From Diphasiastrum complanatum (Eukaryota > Streptophyta > Lycopodiopsida > Lycopodiales > Lycopodiaceae): a stretch of DNA of 64,000 nt. The stretch covers positions 55,329,612 to 55,393,611 of the forward strand of contig CM055095.1 in the NCBI GenBank assembly GCA_029204225.1, in the 5' to 3' direction. This document shows positions 39,855 to 50,839 of this stretch, piece after piece; position 1 is the stretch's first letter; every line of letters begins with the position of its first letter. The position numbers and the translations under genes are program-made. The notes under the pieces are model-generated. The model saw nothing but the letters and a program-made list of their open reading frames with translations. It was not told the DNA's origin and did no database searches.

Positions 39855-40451
39855 TTATGATATCAGTAGATTCAACATAATGACCTTTTTCGTGGGTGGA
39901 CTGGTATGGCTCAAACACTGAATTAGTAGTAGAGGATCCCTTGTCGTGAAACAGTGTGGGTTTGAGTTTGCCAGATGAATCGATGGTAACAGAGTTGTCT
40001 CTATTCCCAAAGGTGACTCGGCCTTTGCTCTAGTCGTGAGCGACGCTTGTATCAGTGAGCCATGGACGAACATGTAGTAAAGGTATGTAGAAAATTTCAG
40101 ACCTCCTAGTTTGATTAGTACTTTTGGGAGGAAACCAATAGGTCGGCGGACCACACTTTGATCATCCATCCTAAGTTGACAAGTGGGTTTTGTAAGTTTG
40201 TCTCTCAGATTCCATTCTATCATGAGGGAGGTGGAAATGATGTTTACACGTGAGCCACCATCTAGTACAGCTAGGACTTTGCGAGATTGGCGATGGGTAG
40301 CTGGAATTTCGATATTGCCCCTTTCAGTGAGTGGATTCGTGAGATGTAAGGGCATTTCGAATAACTCTTCAGGAGTGGTGGTGTCAGTGGATTGGATTTG
40401 TTGTTTCCATTTTCCCGCATGTTTCCAAAGAACGTGGAAAGGGAGAGTCAC
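39855..40451 (-). pseudogene. Gypsy aspartic protease, DGG type
   Basis: The minus strand encodes KVLAVLDGGSRVNIISTSLM, then LRMDDQSVVRRPIGFLPKVL, the active-site and flap halves of a gypsy protease. The triplet D-G-G replaces the usual D-[ST]-G, as in 16401-17515. An upstream gag-like frame with a zinc-binding cluster (41362-40788) fits gag-protease order. The frame runs on to about 39855 with low-complexity sequence. Confidence 0.7.
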
Positions 40452-40544
40452 ATTGGCTTGTAATAATTCTCCCCAAACTTTAGTACCCTCAAAGGTTTTG
40501 TTTTCAAAAGGCTTGTGAGGTACTTTATGGGAGGTGGAAGAGTG

Positions 40545-40808
40545 TTGGTCTGCATTGCAAATTTGCTGGCGATACTGGTGATGTAGCCTAATTTCTTCAG
40601 ATGGGTGAGGATAGACAATGGGTGTCGAATCTTCACTTGGAGGGACATTATGCTGTTGGGTTTTGCTGGGAGACTGTTGGTCTGCATTGCGAATTTGCTA
40701 GCGATACTGGTGATGTAGCCTAATTTCTTCAGATGGGTGAGGATAGACAATGGTTGTCGAATCTTCACTTGGAGGCACATTATGCTGCTAGGTTTTTCTG
40801 GGTGCAAT
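40545..40808 (-). repeat. In-frame 132-bp tandem duplication
   Basis: TTGGTCTGCATTGC starts at 40545 and 40677. The 132-bp period equals 44 codons, so on the minus strand the peptide ILTHLKKLGYITSIASKFAM appears twice with few changes. It lies between the gag zinc region and the protease. Confidence 0.9.
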
Positions 40809-41362
40809 TGTAGGAGTTTGGCGTTTTATTTGTGCACAAGTCAAGACCCATGCTGGATGAGTTTTGACTGGCAATGTTTCTACTTGCACTGAACAGACAT
40901 GAATAGCTGGTTTAGATCGAGAAGGGCAATCCTTCACATGATGTTCAATGCCGCAATTTTCACAAGCTGGTGGAAAGCAAAGTTTAACTGGGCAGCGAAT
41001 ACTAGGATGTTTACCTGCGTAGATAAAACATCCTCGTATTGCGGGAATTTGATGTGTGGCAAACACAGCTTGGTTAGGATCATAGGTCTGGGCATTGGAG
41101 TCAATCACTTGAGCATTAGGATCATACGTATAATACACAACTGTCTCAGTGGTGTGCCTCGGTTGAGTAGTGTCATCCACATAATAAGTTGCTGGATTGA
41201 TGGTATTGCGATCAAGATAGTGGATAGCTTATTGTGTAGCGGGTTGGTTAACGACAAACTGTTGACGTGGTTGGTACTGATTTGATGCAGTTGGTCATGG
41301 TTGGTATATCCTTGGTTGTGATATGGGCTGTTGTGGAGGGTAGGGGCGGAGAATTTGCTCAC
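40788..41362 (-). pseudogene. Gag-like region with Cys/His cluster
   Basis: The minus strand has a Tyr/Pro/Thr-rich frame, then CFIYAGKHPSIRC and PACENCGIEHHVKDCPSRSK. The second is close to the gag zinc knuckle (CX2CX4HX4C) but one residue short, so binding is uncertain. Upstream (41105-41362) a shifted frame continues. Gag of this type packages element RNA. Confidence 0.6.
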
Positions 41363-41833
41363 GCCCTTTTTTAGTATGCACGATTCATTTTTGACCTCAA
41401 CAAATTCTGTCTCAGAGACAAATTTTTTAGAAATAGAAAAACATAGTTTTTTGCTTCAGATCCTTACTGACAGAATTCGTAGATAATTCGTTGAGCCTCA
41501 TAATCATCTCCACGATTTCTCTGTTATCTCTGCAAATTCTGATCAGACCAATTTTTGTACAGTTAGCCATTTTTACTCATTTCTGTACAAAAAATCACTT
41601 ACAAGAACTCGTTGGCCCTCAGAACAGTGCCTTGGAATTCGCGAACCTCAGTAGAAAATCGTGGGCACTGAGGACGAATTTTGAGAGAAGTTACGAGTTC
41701 CTGACCAAAAAAGTCTATATATAGGCCTCAACCATCCTCTCCACGAGTTCATTCTAGATTTCTCCTTCTGAGTTCATGTTGAAATTTTTCAGAATTTTCA
41801 AAACTTTCAGAACAATCTAGAATCACTGCTACC
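41363..41833 (+). promoter_or_regulatory. Internal promoter-like region with TATA box
   Basis: TATATATA at 41716-41723 lies about 110 bp upstream of the ATG at 41834. That ATG is in a good plant context (GCTACCATGGCTTC). The sequence is inside an element, not in an LTR, and would drive the downstream ORF on its own. Transcription is not shown. Confidence 0.5.
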
Positions 41834-44129
41834 ATGGCTTCTCGCGACTCATCCCTCTCACTTCATCGTCGTAAGGTCTTCATGATTTCCATCAACAGTT
41901 ATGCTGACCAGCTCATCCTCGCCAAGGATATTCTTACTAACCTTGGCTTTGATCTGACATGCTTCACTGATCAGCAGAGCGAGAGTTTGATCCGAGCTTC
42001 CTACTCAACTTATTCAGATGAGTTCCAGACATTTCGGATCACGTCTAAGGGCGGCAGTTCTACCATCATCACTATCTCCCCAGAGCATTTACAAAGCATT
42101 GGATTTCCTAACCTGGGCGAGACGATCCATGGCAAGGGTACCAGTTACGATGCCAAATATTTTACCAAGTTTCTGATGGATGACAAAAAAACAATTTCCC
42201 AAACCAACAACGGGATCGCTATTCGCCATCACAGATCCAAAGCTCAGGGCAGCATAAAAAATTCTCGTGGCCATGGTCGAAGTCCACACCGTCAAAATGG
42301 ATCGCATTTCACCTAGCGATCTATTTTCATTAACCCTCACCATCGATGACTCCACTCACAACTACAAGTGGGCCGAAAAAGTGTCGGACAAATTATGCGG
42401 GGCCCTAAAAGCTAGAAGACCCACCACCAAATGTGGATATCTCCTCCACATGTTGGTCACAAAGCAGCATGGACATCTAGCGTCCATGACTATCAGAGAG
42501 TAGACGACCTCTATCCTAGCACCAAAAAGCACGCTACCTCACAACTACCAGTAGAACCTGTTTCACCCGCACCACCAAGAATCTCAATGTGTATAATCAA
42601 CAACAACAACAAATGCTCAACCACCTCCAGAACCAACTCCATCTGAAGATCTCAAACATGCAAACTGTCATCGACAACCTTACAACAGTCCGGGACAAGG
42701 CCTTAGCGGATGCACAAGCAGCATGTTCCACTATGAAGGAACAACTGGAATTGGTGGATTTCAATGGTTTTGCACCACCAGTTATTCCTGAGGGAACTCC
42801 AATTCCAGTGGTGGCCTATCAAGTGTTGGCACAAAATCTAAAAGCCACGATGGAGCAGCACTCCAAAATGCAACAAGCCTATACTGCTTCTGTCGAGGCA
42901 CTCAACTAGCATATCGCCACCCTGGAAGAAAGGGTAAAGGCAGCTGCTCAGTCAACGCCTTTTGTCCATGCAGAGCATGCCCAGTTTCATGACTCTGGGC
43001 CTCACTTTGATGGATCAAATGGTGGAGATGGAGCAGGATTCCAACAGCCTCCACCTGCTAATCAAGGCTCGTCATTCCAAGGCCAATTTCAAGGGCAAGG
43101 AACTCAATCACCAACCAATCCACATGGCTCTGGTGGTATTGGCTCCCACAACACCATCGTTTTCCTTCTTCCGCTTCTAACCTCATCGACACCACTAACC
43201 TTCCATTCATCCAATGCCAATTTTTTCTCCAATCCCAAAGAATTGCTACAGCTAACCCTTCACCTCCTCTATCCCCTGAATCTGATCCACAAACTAAACA
43301 TGCCGTTGCAGCTGAAGTACCAACCATTCGGCACAGAATCACGTCCACTGAACTGAGCAAAGAGTTGCTTGCGTCTCAAGAGCTTTCCAAGAAATATCCA
43401 ACAAAGGAGCGTGGCGGCTACATACTGCCAGATCTGGACCATTGCAAAACCCATTAGGAAGCAGTAAAGCTCTTGGATCCACAACCTCTCTGGCGATATC
43501 AACTCTTCCTACAGAGCAAGACCTCCATGGCACAGTATCTCGAAGCACCCGCCTACATGCGCACCAATCCGTACTATTATCCGGTAGCGCGACGAGAACC
43601 GTTTTCTATCACAAAGGTCAAGAACAAGATCTTTTGGCCCAAGCTCACAGGAGTGGATACTGGCAATTTAGCTGAAGACATGGTCACCAATTGCCGTGTA
43701 TTTTACCAAAAGCACCATGGCAACCCTGATCACGACGTCATATATTTTGCGGACAATTGCGGCCTGGTGGCATTTTTTGTAGAACTCAAGGGTTTTTGGG
43801 ATCGAGGCCTACCACCAATAGCCATTGATATCAATAAACCACTACGGACGCAAGACGACCACATCAATGTAGCAAGGCTTTATTATCGCGCAGCCCTCAC
43901 TTCGGCACTGCACGTTGATATGGTGGAGCTATGGAAAACCCATAACTTTCTAGAGGGTATGCTCCATTACTATAAACCCATGCCCTTCCTTAATAAATTA
44001 CGATGGCAAATGATGGAGGGCATCAGCACAAAGATTTACCAATCCCGACAACAACAATCTCGCCTCCAAGAAGCGCAAAAGATCCAGGAGGAAAAAGCTT
44101 CGATTGGTGTGGGACCACCAATCCAATAA
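41834..44129 (+). pseudogene. Retroelement ORF in env-like position (plus)
   Basis: Begins MASRDSSLSLHRRKVFMISI and reads about 150 residues before a frameshift near 42250. Later frames give LTIDDSTHNYKWAEKVSDKL, KCGYLLHMLVTKQHG, a Gln-rich coiled-coil-like NQLHLKISNMQTVIDNL, a Gly/Gln/Pro-rich stretch and a C-terminal domain (43473-44129). The last contains YLEAPAYMRTNPYYYPVARR, FWPKLTGVDTGNL and FADNCGLVAFFVELKGFWDR. The stop codon (44127-44129) overlaps the polypurine tract of the 3' LTR. No reverse transcriptase, protease or integrase motif occurs, and I know no family for the C-terminal domain. Several frameshifts make it a probable pseudogene; introns are not excluded. Confidence 0.6.
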
Positions 44130-44141
44130 GGAGGGGGATAA
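44128..44141 (+). other. Polypurine tract
   Basis: AAGGAGGGGGATAA directly precedes TGTTAGCAAC, the start of the LTR. This sets the plus orientation of the element. Confidence 0.85.
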
Positions 44142-44932
44142 TGTTAGCAACTGTGCAAACATAGTGGAAAAAAATACAAAGAGAAATAAAACTCCATGGC
44201 ATGTGTTTTGTAAGTCCACATATGAGTAATTGTCAATAAATTTCCACCATGGCATGTGTTTTGTAAGTCCATGAGTAGAAGCTTAAAATAATAAAATAAC
44301 TTAAACTTAGGATTAGAACTTAGACTTAAGAAACTTAAGCTTAGAAATATTTGTCTTAAGTTATCTAAAGTTTCAAAGTTAGAAACTTTTAAAAGTTCTA
44401 AGTCCTAAGTTAGAAGTTCTAGAATGGCTAGTTTTAAACTAATCCCATAAGTTAGTGGATACTTATGGAAGACCCTCCTTGTTATAATAGGAGAGGTATT
44501 TGTCATGTACACAACACTTTAAGATTAAGCTATATTATGCTTCTCTATTTTGGAGATTATCATTCTATTTCTTTGTGTTCCCATTGGAAGGTGAATTGCT
44601 TGAGGGAAGGTGCTCGGGCCTCCTCTTGCCTCCTTTCATTGGAGCACGTTCTTTATTTGCTATTTGCTTAGTTAGCCGCAATCTATTCTTTCTATCTCCC
44701 TTTTGGGTGTTAAAATAGGATCTAGTTTAATAATCTTGGCTAGTTGGGTAAGCCTTAGTCAAATTAGTTTTTATTTCCATTCCGGTGGAAAAGCCTTGGT
44801 GCTCCCGCTCTTGTTGTTTATTTTCCATTTGAAAGCTTTTGGTAGATTCTTAAAAAGTGAATGATCCTCTCTAATACTATACTACATCCATGAGTAGATC
44901 TAGCCATCACGTAACTAGAAATACTTTCAACA
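44142..44932 (+). mobile_element. 3' LTR of a gypsy-like element
   Basis: Starts TGTTAGCAACTG and probably ends CTTTCAACA at 44932, giving TGTT...AACA inverted ends and about 791 bp. It contains an AACTTAGG/CTTAAG-rich block (44285-44410). No second copy is in the window, so the 5' LTR is lost or outside. Confidence 0.65.
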
Positions 44933-45225
44933 AAAGTTCATAATGATGATTTGATGCTCAACGAAGGTTCCCAAAATGGCATAATGTTGAACGTTCGCCT
45001 AAGGTCAAATGAGGTAGTACCTATACAAAATAATCTTCGCTCAACTTAGTATAGGTATATCTGAGGTGGATGTAATCTGACAACTCGGCGAAGGTTTCTA
45101 AGAATGTATGTTCAAAATATGACTCAAAAAGTGTTTTTCTAAGTCATTTTTCATCAAAAATTATCTTATGAAAAATACTCTCCTTCCACTTTTTCCATTC
45201 TAATGACTTTTTTGACTTTTGCTCA
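44933..45225. other. Leader-like gypsy sequence
   Basis: Repeated CGAAGGTT and CTCGGCGAAGG motifs, as at 50990-51790, suggest the same element family's untranslated region. Non-coding. Confidence 0.4.
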
Positions 45226-45560
45226 TCATTCTTTTACGTAGACTCCTCGAATTGTTCCTAGCGGTGGTAACTCCACAATGACTTTGATTTTGGAATAATC
45301 CGTAGCAATGCCATGTCTTGATATTACATGTCCAAGGACAACTCCATGAGTGACCCAAATTTGACATTTTTCTAGATTTAAGGAGATTTGATATTTGTGA
45401 CAACGTTCAAATACTTTTTTCAAATGATCCAAATGGTCTGTATTGGCACTATGGACTCCGAGATCATACAGGTAGATTTCAAGGAAGTTCTACAAGTAGC
45501 CTTTGAAAGCAAACTGCATGACTCTTTGAAATAAACTAGGTGCGTTGCAAAGTCTAAACG
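45226..45560 (-). pseudogene. Gypsy reverse transcriptase fragment
   Basis: The minus strand encodes VMQFAFKGYL, a stop, then IYLYDLGVHSANTDHLDHLK and KVFERCHKYQISLNLEKCQI...VLGHVISRHGIA. This is the palm-to-thumb part of gypsy reverse transcriptase (xxxDD box decayed to YLYDLGV). It is broken on both sides. Confidence 0.8.
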
Positions 45561-45814
45561 ACATAACTTTATAAGCATAAGTTCTCCTTCCTTTTCATAA
45601 GGGTTGATCTTTGATCTTAGTTTAGCTTTCTTGGCAGGAATCGATCGTGGAAGTGATGACTTTTCTAGAAGATGTGCTCGTCTATGAAGGTGATGACTTC
45701 CTTAATGGTGATTTCTTGCGAGAAGTGATTTGAAAAATCATCCTTGACCTTCTCCTTTCCATTATCCAATAAAGGTGGTACATTCTTAGAATCAACTTTT
45801 CGAGATGATTTTTT

Positions 45815-45902
45815 TCATTTTAGGACCGTATCATAGTGTTGCTTTGCTTCTTTTTGGTTATAAAACCAATCCTGAGCAGCTCCGGTTAAGGCCATAGGGA
45901 AT
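45815..45902 (-). pseudogene. Gypsy gag, downstream half (split by insertion)
   Basis: The minus strand encodes MALTGAAQDWFYNQKEA, the conserved A..L.G.A..W segment of gypsy gag. The upstream half lies at 50561-50720 on the same strand. When the 4658-bp element and one GGAAT copy are disregarded, the two halves are in the same frame. It then meets a stop soon after, near 45812. Confidence 0.8.
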
Positions 45903-47096
45903 TGTAGCGCAGGCATCTCAAAGGGAGCCGGGAACCACGACTTAGCTTCCCAGCTTTCAACTCTTGCCGTCCAAACCCACTTGACATACAAGCAGCCAAC
46001 TCGCCAACAACGATCAGACTTAACCAACTGGAAGTTCGGAAACCAACATTGAGATCCAACCAGGCGCCATGCCAGATCGGGGGTCCCGATGTGGGTGACT
46101 TCCCTCCAAGCAAGCCGCCCGACATACATCAAACTTAACCAACTCGAAGCTTCGTTACAAACGAGTAACATCCATTCCAAGCAAGTGGTCTGACTTACAT
46201 CAGACTTAACCAACTAAAAGCTTCATCACGAGCGCTGGAAGCCAACCTGGCGCCACGCCAGACTGGACAACCATATACAGGTAACTTCCACCCAAGCAAG
46301 CCATCCAACTTAGCCGACAGGTTAGAGCCCGTTCCCCAAGAGCTTAACCCATTCACGTTCATGCAAGGAACACTCAGAACCACAAGCTGCGACAGATATG
46401 GAGACAACCAGTTCCTGGACCAAATGGTCCCGATAGCATACCGCTGGCGCCACAGACCGAATGGTCTCGACGACATACCGCTGGCATCCTGGGATACGAC
46501 CCTTAGCTATGTGCCAAATAAAAGAATTTGAAGTGGCCTTAAAACTGGCGCTTTAACCGAACACTGAAATCCAAAAGGTAATCAGAGTCAGTTTGAGAAA
46601 AATCCCACTTTATTGATAAATCTGAGAAGGTTACATTTCAAGTGTGTGACCGACCCTAGTCTCCGAGGCGCTGGCATGCCAAGGCGAGTGCTCGGACAAC
46701 ATTCCAGCAAGGGAGGCTGAGACTTGGTTGGAGCTCGCCCTGAGTCGCAACCCGCACTCCTCTATAGTATTGGTGGGATTCGCCACCTCCCCTCATACCA
46801 AGTACTCTACCCAGGCTGGTAAAGCACGTTTTCTCTCTCTAGGATTTTCTCTCTCTAGAATTTATTGATCCCCAGGCTTCCTTTAATCATGCCTAGATCG
46901 TGTGAGGGGATTGCACATTGATCTGAGCTCTCTGGACTTCGCTAGAACCGATCAAAGATTTTCAGCCATAGGAACTTGGCGTCGGCTGGATTTAAGTCAC
47001 AGTGGCGCCGGGAGCAACAGGGGCGTTGCTGGCGCTGGGGACAATGTTGGCGCCGATGGCGCCGGAAGTAAAGCTTGTAAAGGTAACTTTACAACA
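45903..47096 (-). repeat. 3' LTR of the non-autonomous element
   Basis: About 1194 bp, highly similar to 49371-50560. It has internal sub-repeats: three units begin CA(G/A)ACTTAACCAACT (near 46014, 46127 and 46200), and ATACCGCTGGC occurs twice (46437 and 46477). Confidence 0.92.
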
Positions 47097-47207
47097 TCCA
47101 ACCCACTTTTATAAAATCTGATGTCCTCATCAGATTTCAGATTAAAGTAAAGGTGCCTCCCAATTAAAATTAACTATACATTTAAGCTACTTGGCACAAT
47201 ACTCAAT

Positions 47208-47741
47208 TTACTGGCCACTTTTTATTAACATTGAAGCTGGCACACCACAAGTCAGAGGCTCAGCTCTTTGTACTGAAAAATTACTTAACTTTGAAAATAT
47301 TACTTTGTTTGGGAAAAGCGTAGATTTTATATCGCTTTCGTAAAACCCAAGAACCTTATTAAGTGGTGACAGAGGCCTTTCTGTGAGGTTCGTCCCTGTC
47401 GCTTCTGACTTCTGACTTTGGAACTCCTTTGAGCTCCTGATTTGTCCTTGATGCACTTTGTGTTGAGCTCCCTGAGCTCTAGATTTGATCAATTCCACAC
47501 AGGTATCAGGGCTCCCTAAGCCAAAGGATTTATCGTTTGATTGCCCACTATATGGTCCACTCCGTGCCTTGTTGCTTTCGCGCCTGGATTTCTCTCCTTG
47601 TCCCAGCCTGATCTTGATACTTTTCCTTTTTGGCTTTTTAAGGTAGGCAAAGATTGAGTACTGCGCAATGCACCTCTCACTTAGCTTGAAGTAGCTCTTT
47701 GAATCAGCCCAAATGTAATCATTGACCTCGTGGAGAGCCAA
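47208..47741 (-). CDS. Unrecognised internal ORF of the non-autonomous element
   Basis: A 177-codon frame, basic and Ser/Gln-rich in the middle (KKPKRKSIKIRLGQGEKSRR, SQKSEATGTNLTERP). No domain recognised. It may be a gag-like remnant or a chance open frame. Nearby, two diverged copies of a TTGAATCAG...TTCACA segment (47700-47870 and 47910-48060) show the internal region is repetitive. Confidence 0.3.
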   Translation of the reverse strand: MALHEVNDYIWADSKSYFKLSERCIAQYSIFAYLKKPKRKSIKIRLGQGEKSRRESNKARSGPYSGQSNDKSFGLGSPDTCVELIKSRAQGAQHKVHQGQIRSSKEFQSQKSEATGTNLTERPLSPLNKVLGFYESDIKSTLFPNKVIFSKLSNFSVQRAEPLTCGVPASMLIKSGQ

Positions 47742-49356
47742 AGGGTCGCACTAGTTTGATCCGCATACGAACTATCTCTTCACGTTTGTTTGAACACCAT
47801 GTCCGTCGCACAAAACTTGACTTTCACAATTCCATCACTGGTCAGTTGCCTCACAGTCAAAACATGAAGTGTACATCGAGCTTGGCTTCAAGTAGCTCTC
47901 TTTGAATCAGACACATGCACCCAGAGTTTGCACTAGTCCGATCTCAACACGAACTGTCCCTTAGCGTCCGTTCGAAGTACCAAGTTTCTCATGCAAGACT
48001 CAACTTTCACAGTTCCTTCATTGATCAGCTGCCTTACACGTAACACAAGCCAGCGTACTCATATGTTTCCACATCATTGTTGGTCCAGAGAAAGCCTATA
48101 GCAAACTTTCCATTCCGCAACAAAAACTTGTCAACTTATTAGGCCCAAAGTTCGCCAGTCTCCTCGTGTGAGTATGGCTAGGTCACCTTGAATTTGCCCC
48201 CGTTTTGATCAACTTTCATTCAAAATTTGCCCCAAGAGAGAGGTGTGTGTGATAGTTCCCCTCTTGCTTATAAAATCAGTTGACCGGACTTAGAGTAGAG
48301 TTTTTTTGGACACAAAGCCTTTCCAACACTTTGCTTCCCATCTGCTAGGATTATGGCTCGATCAAACTTGTTGCCAAGCTCTGAAGAGGATCCTAGTCTT
48401 TTTTCCTTTGAGGAAAAACCCAACTGATACTGGATATCACCCATGCTCAGTGAGTTTCAGTTCCGAAGGTAGCCATCCCAAATGAAGACCAACTGCTCCA
48501 TAGAAGATTTCCCTTGAAATTGCTCTTTCCAACTTTTGACTTCCTGCTTGCGTCTGGTGGGCGTCGTCGCAAATGAAATTAACCCAAGAAACAGGCTAGC
48601 CATCCATCCTTTGCAAACATCCAGTCGTTCGTTGCCGTTCATGTGCGAGTACTTGAACTGCAAATCCGTCCCACAGATTTTGTAGTCCTCTTTGTTTGAT
48701 GGTGTCAGCCTTCAAAAGAAAGGTTCCTTCTCGAGCCATCAGCTCCTTGTATCACAAGCAATCATGCAAACCAGGCAAAGCACGAGTACTAAGACTCACC
48801 ACGAATACATGCAAGCACGACACTCAGGCAGGTTTACTAACAGGTAACAAAGACAAGGTCCCCGTTTGAGATAGTCCTGCCAAAGGACCTTTGCCTGGCC
48901 GCGCCCATACAGATCGATCACAGAATCAGCCCATAGAGAACACCCCTCCAACTATCCGCGCTTTCACCATTAAGCAGCACATTGCCTCAGTCACTCCCCA
49001 TCACTTTTTGGTCGATAGCCCTTATAGCTAAACGATTGGCAGCTATCCCGCACCGGCAGCTAGCCACCCGTGCTTTACACCCGAATTCGAGCAGCATCTC
49101 TGTATCAATGGTTAACCTATACAGTTCGAATATGTCACTCTGCACCCCACAAGGCACAGACCGTGCTTACACCAACCTAATGGCAGCACACTGCCTCATC
49201 TGTCCTACATGCAGACAACACCAGGCCCGAACCGCAAGAACTGAACGTGCTTACACCTCAAGGGCAGCACCTTGACTCATCAAGTCCAACAGTTGTCCTG
49301 ATGAACCCCAAATCATGGCCATGTTCGTGAGATCCGCATAGCTGACCGACCAGTCG
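47742..49356. other. Non-coding interior of the non-autonomous element
   Basis: No long conserved frame on the element's strand. Contains part of the diverged duplication at 47700-48060 and a small paired GGCAGCA-TGCCTCA type repeat at 49170-49275. Confidence 0.5.
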
Positions 49357-49368
49357 GCTCTGATACCA
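49357..49368 (-). other. Primer-binding site, initiator tRNA-Met type
   Basis: The minus strand reads TGGTATCAGAGC, two bases inside the 5' LTR end. It fixes the element's orientation. Confidence 0.9.
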
Positions 49369-49370
49369 CA

Positions 49371-50560
49371 TATAGCGCAGACATCCCAAAGGGAGCCGGG
49401 AACCATGACTTAGCTTCCCAACCTTCAACTCTTGCCGTCCAAACCCACTTGACATACAAGCAGCCAACTCGCCAACAACGATCAGACTTAACCAACTGGA
49501 AGTTTGGAAACCAACATTGAGATCCAATCTGGCGCCATGCTAGATCGGGGGTCCCGATCGATGACTTCCCTCCAAGCAAGCCACCCGACATACATCAAAC
49601 TTAACCAACTTGAAGCTTCGTTACAAACGGGTAACATCCATTCCAAGCAAGTGGTCTGACTTACATCAGACTTAACCAACTGAAAGCTTTGTCATGAGCG
49701 CTGGAAGCCAACCTGGCGCCACGCCAGATTGGACAGCCATAAACAGGTAACTTCCACCCAAGCAAGCCATCCAACTCAGCCGACAGGTTAGAGCTCATTC
49801 CCCAAGAGCTTAACCCATTCACGTTCATGCAAGGAACACTCAGAACCACAAGCCGCGACAGATATGAAGACAACTAGTTCCTGGACCAAATGGTCCCGAC
49901 AGCATACCGTTGGTGCCACAGACCGAATGGTCCCGACGGCATACCGTTGGCATCCCGGGATACGACCCTCAGCTATGTGCCAAATTAAAAAGTTTGAAGC
50001 GGTCTTAAAACTGGCGCTTTTACCGAACACTGAAACCCAAAAGGTAATCATAGTCAGTTTGAGAAAAATCCCACTTTATTGATAAATATGAGAAGGTTAC
50101 ATTTCAAGTGTGTGACCCCCTAGTCTCCGGGGCGCTGGCATGCCAAGGCGAGTGCCAGGACAACATTCCAGCAAGGGAGGCTGAGACTTGATTGGAGCTC
50201 GCCCTGAGTCGCAATCCGCACTCCCCTATAGTATTGGTGAGATTCGCCACCTCCCCTCATACCAAGTACTCTACCCAGGCCGGTAAAGCATGTTTTCTCT
50301 CTCTAGGATTTTCTCTCTCTAGAATTTATTGATCCCCAGGCTTCTTTTAATCATGCCTAGATCGTGTGAGGTGATTGCACATCGATCTGAGCTCTTTGGA
50401 CTTCGCTAGAATCAATCAAAGATTTTCAGCCATAGGAACTTGGCACCGGCTGGATTCTTGTCATAGTGGCGTCGGGAGCGGCGTTGGTGCCGGTGGCGCT
50501 GGGAGCAGCAGGGGCGCTGCTGGCGCTGAAAGTAAAGCTTGTAAAGGTAACTTTACAACA
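49371..50560 (-). repeat. 5' LTR of the non-autonomous element
   Basis: About 1190 bp, the partner of 45903-47096. Differences are mostly scattered substitutions and a few short indels, for example in the GGCGC(C/T)GGGAGC block near the outer end. Confidence 0.92.
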
Positions 50561-50720
50561 GGAATAAATGAAGTTTATCTTGTGGAAAGACTTCGTCATA
50601 AACCCTACATGATTCAGAAAAGATCTGGAGAAATCTGATGGGATCAAATAACCCATTGTACTTTGGTATATCTAAACAAGGAGACCTTCTAACAATAATT
50701 GGTGGTGGGTTCATTGGTCC
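50561..50720 (-). pseudogene. Gypsy gag, upstream half
   Basis: The minus strand encodes DIPKYNGLFDPIRFLQIFSE and YDEVFPQDKLHLF, the N-terminal capsid-like part of gypsy gag. It ends exactly at the GGAAT target site, and the frame resumes at 45902. Confidence 0.8.
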
Positions 50721-50839
50721 TCCTTCAGCCATAATTCCAAATTACGTCAATCAGACAATGCGATTGGATCTAGATTTTTCAAACAAAATCCTATCTCAGA
50801 TCAGATCAAATCAGATTTGTAAAATCTCTATTACTTGAA

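Larger units (their letters stand above)
45903..50560 (-). mobile_element. Non-autonomous LTR element with GGAAT target duplication
   Basis: A complete 4658-bp LTR element on the minus strand. 5' LTR 49371-50560, primer site TGGTATCAGAGC at 49368-49357, internal 47097-49356, 3' LTR 45903-47096. LTRs start TGTTGTAAAG and end GCGCTACA/GCGCTATA. Target duplication GGAAT lies at 45898-45902 and 50561-50565. No gag, protease, integrase or reverse transcriptase motif is seen inside, so it would need proteins from another element. Size and structure fit large non-autonomous (LARD-type) elements. Confidence 0.92.
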
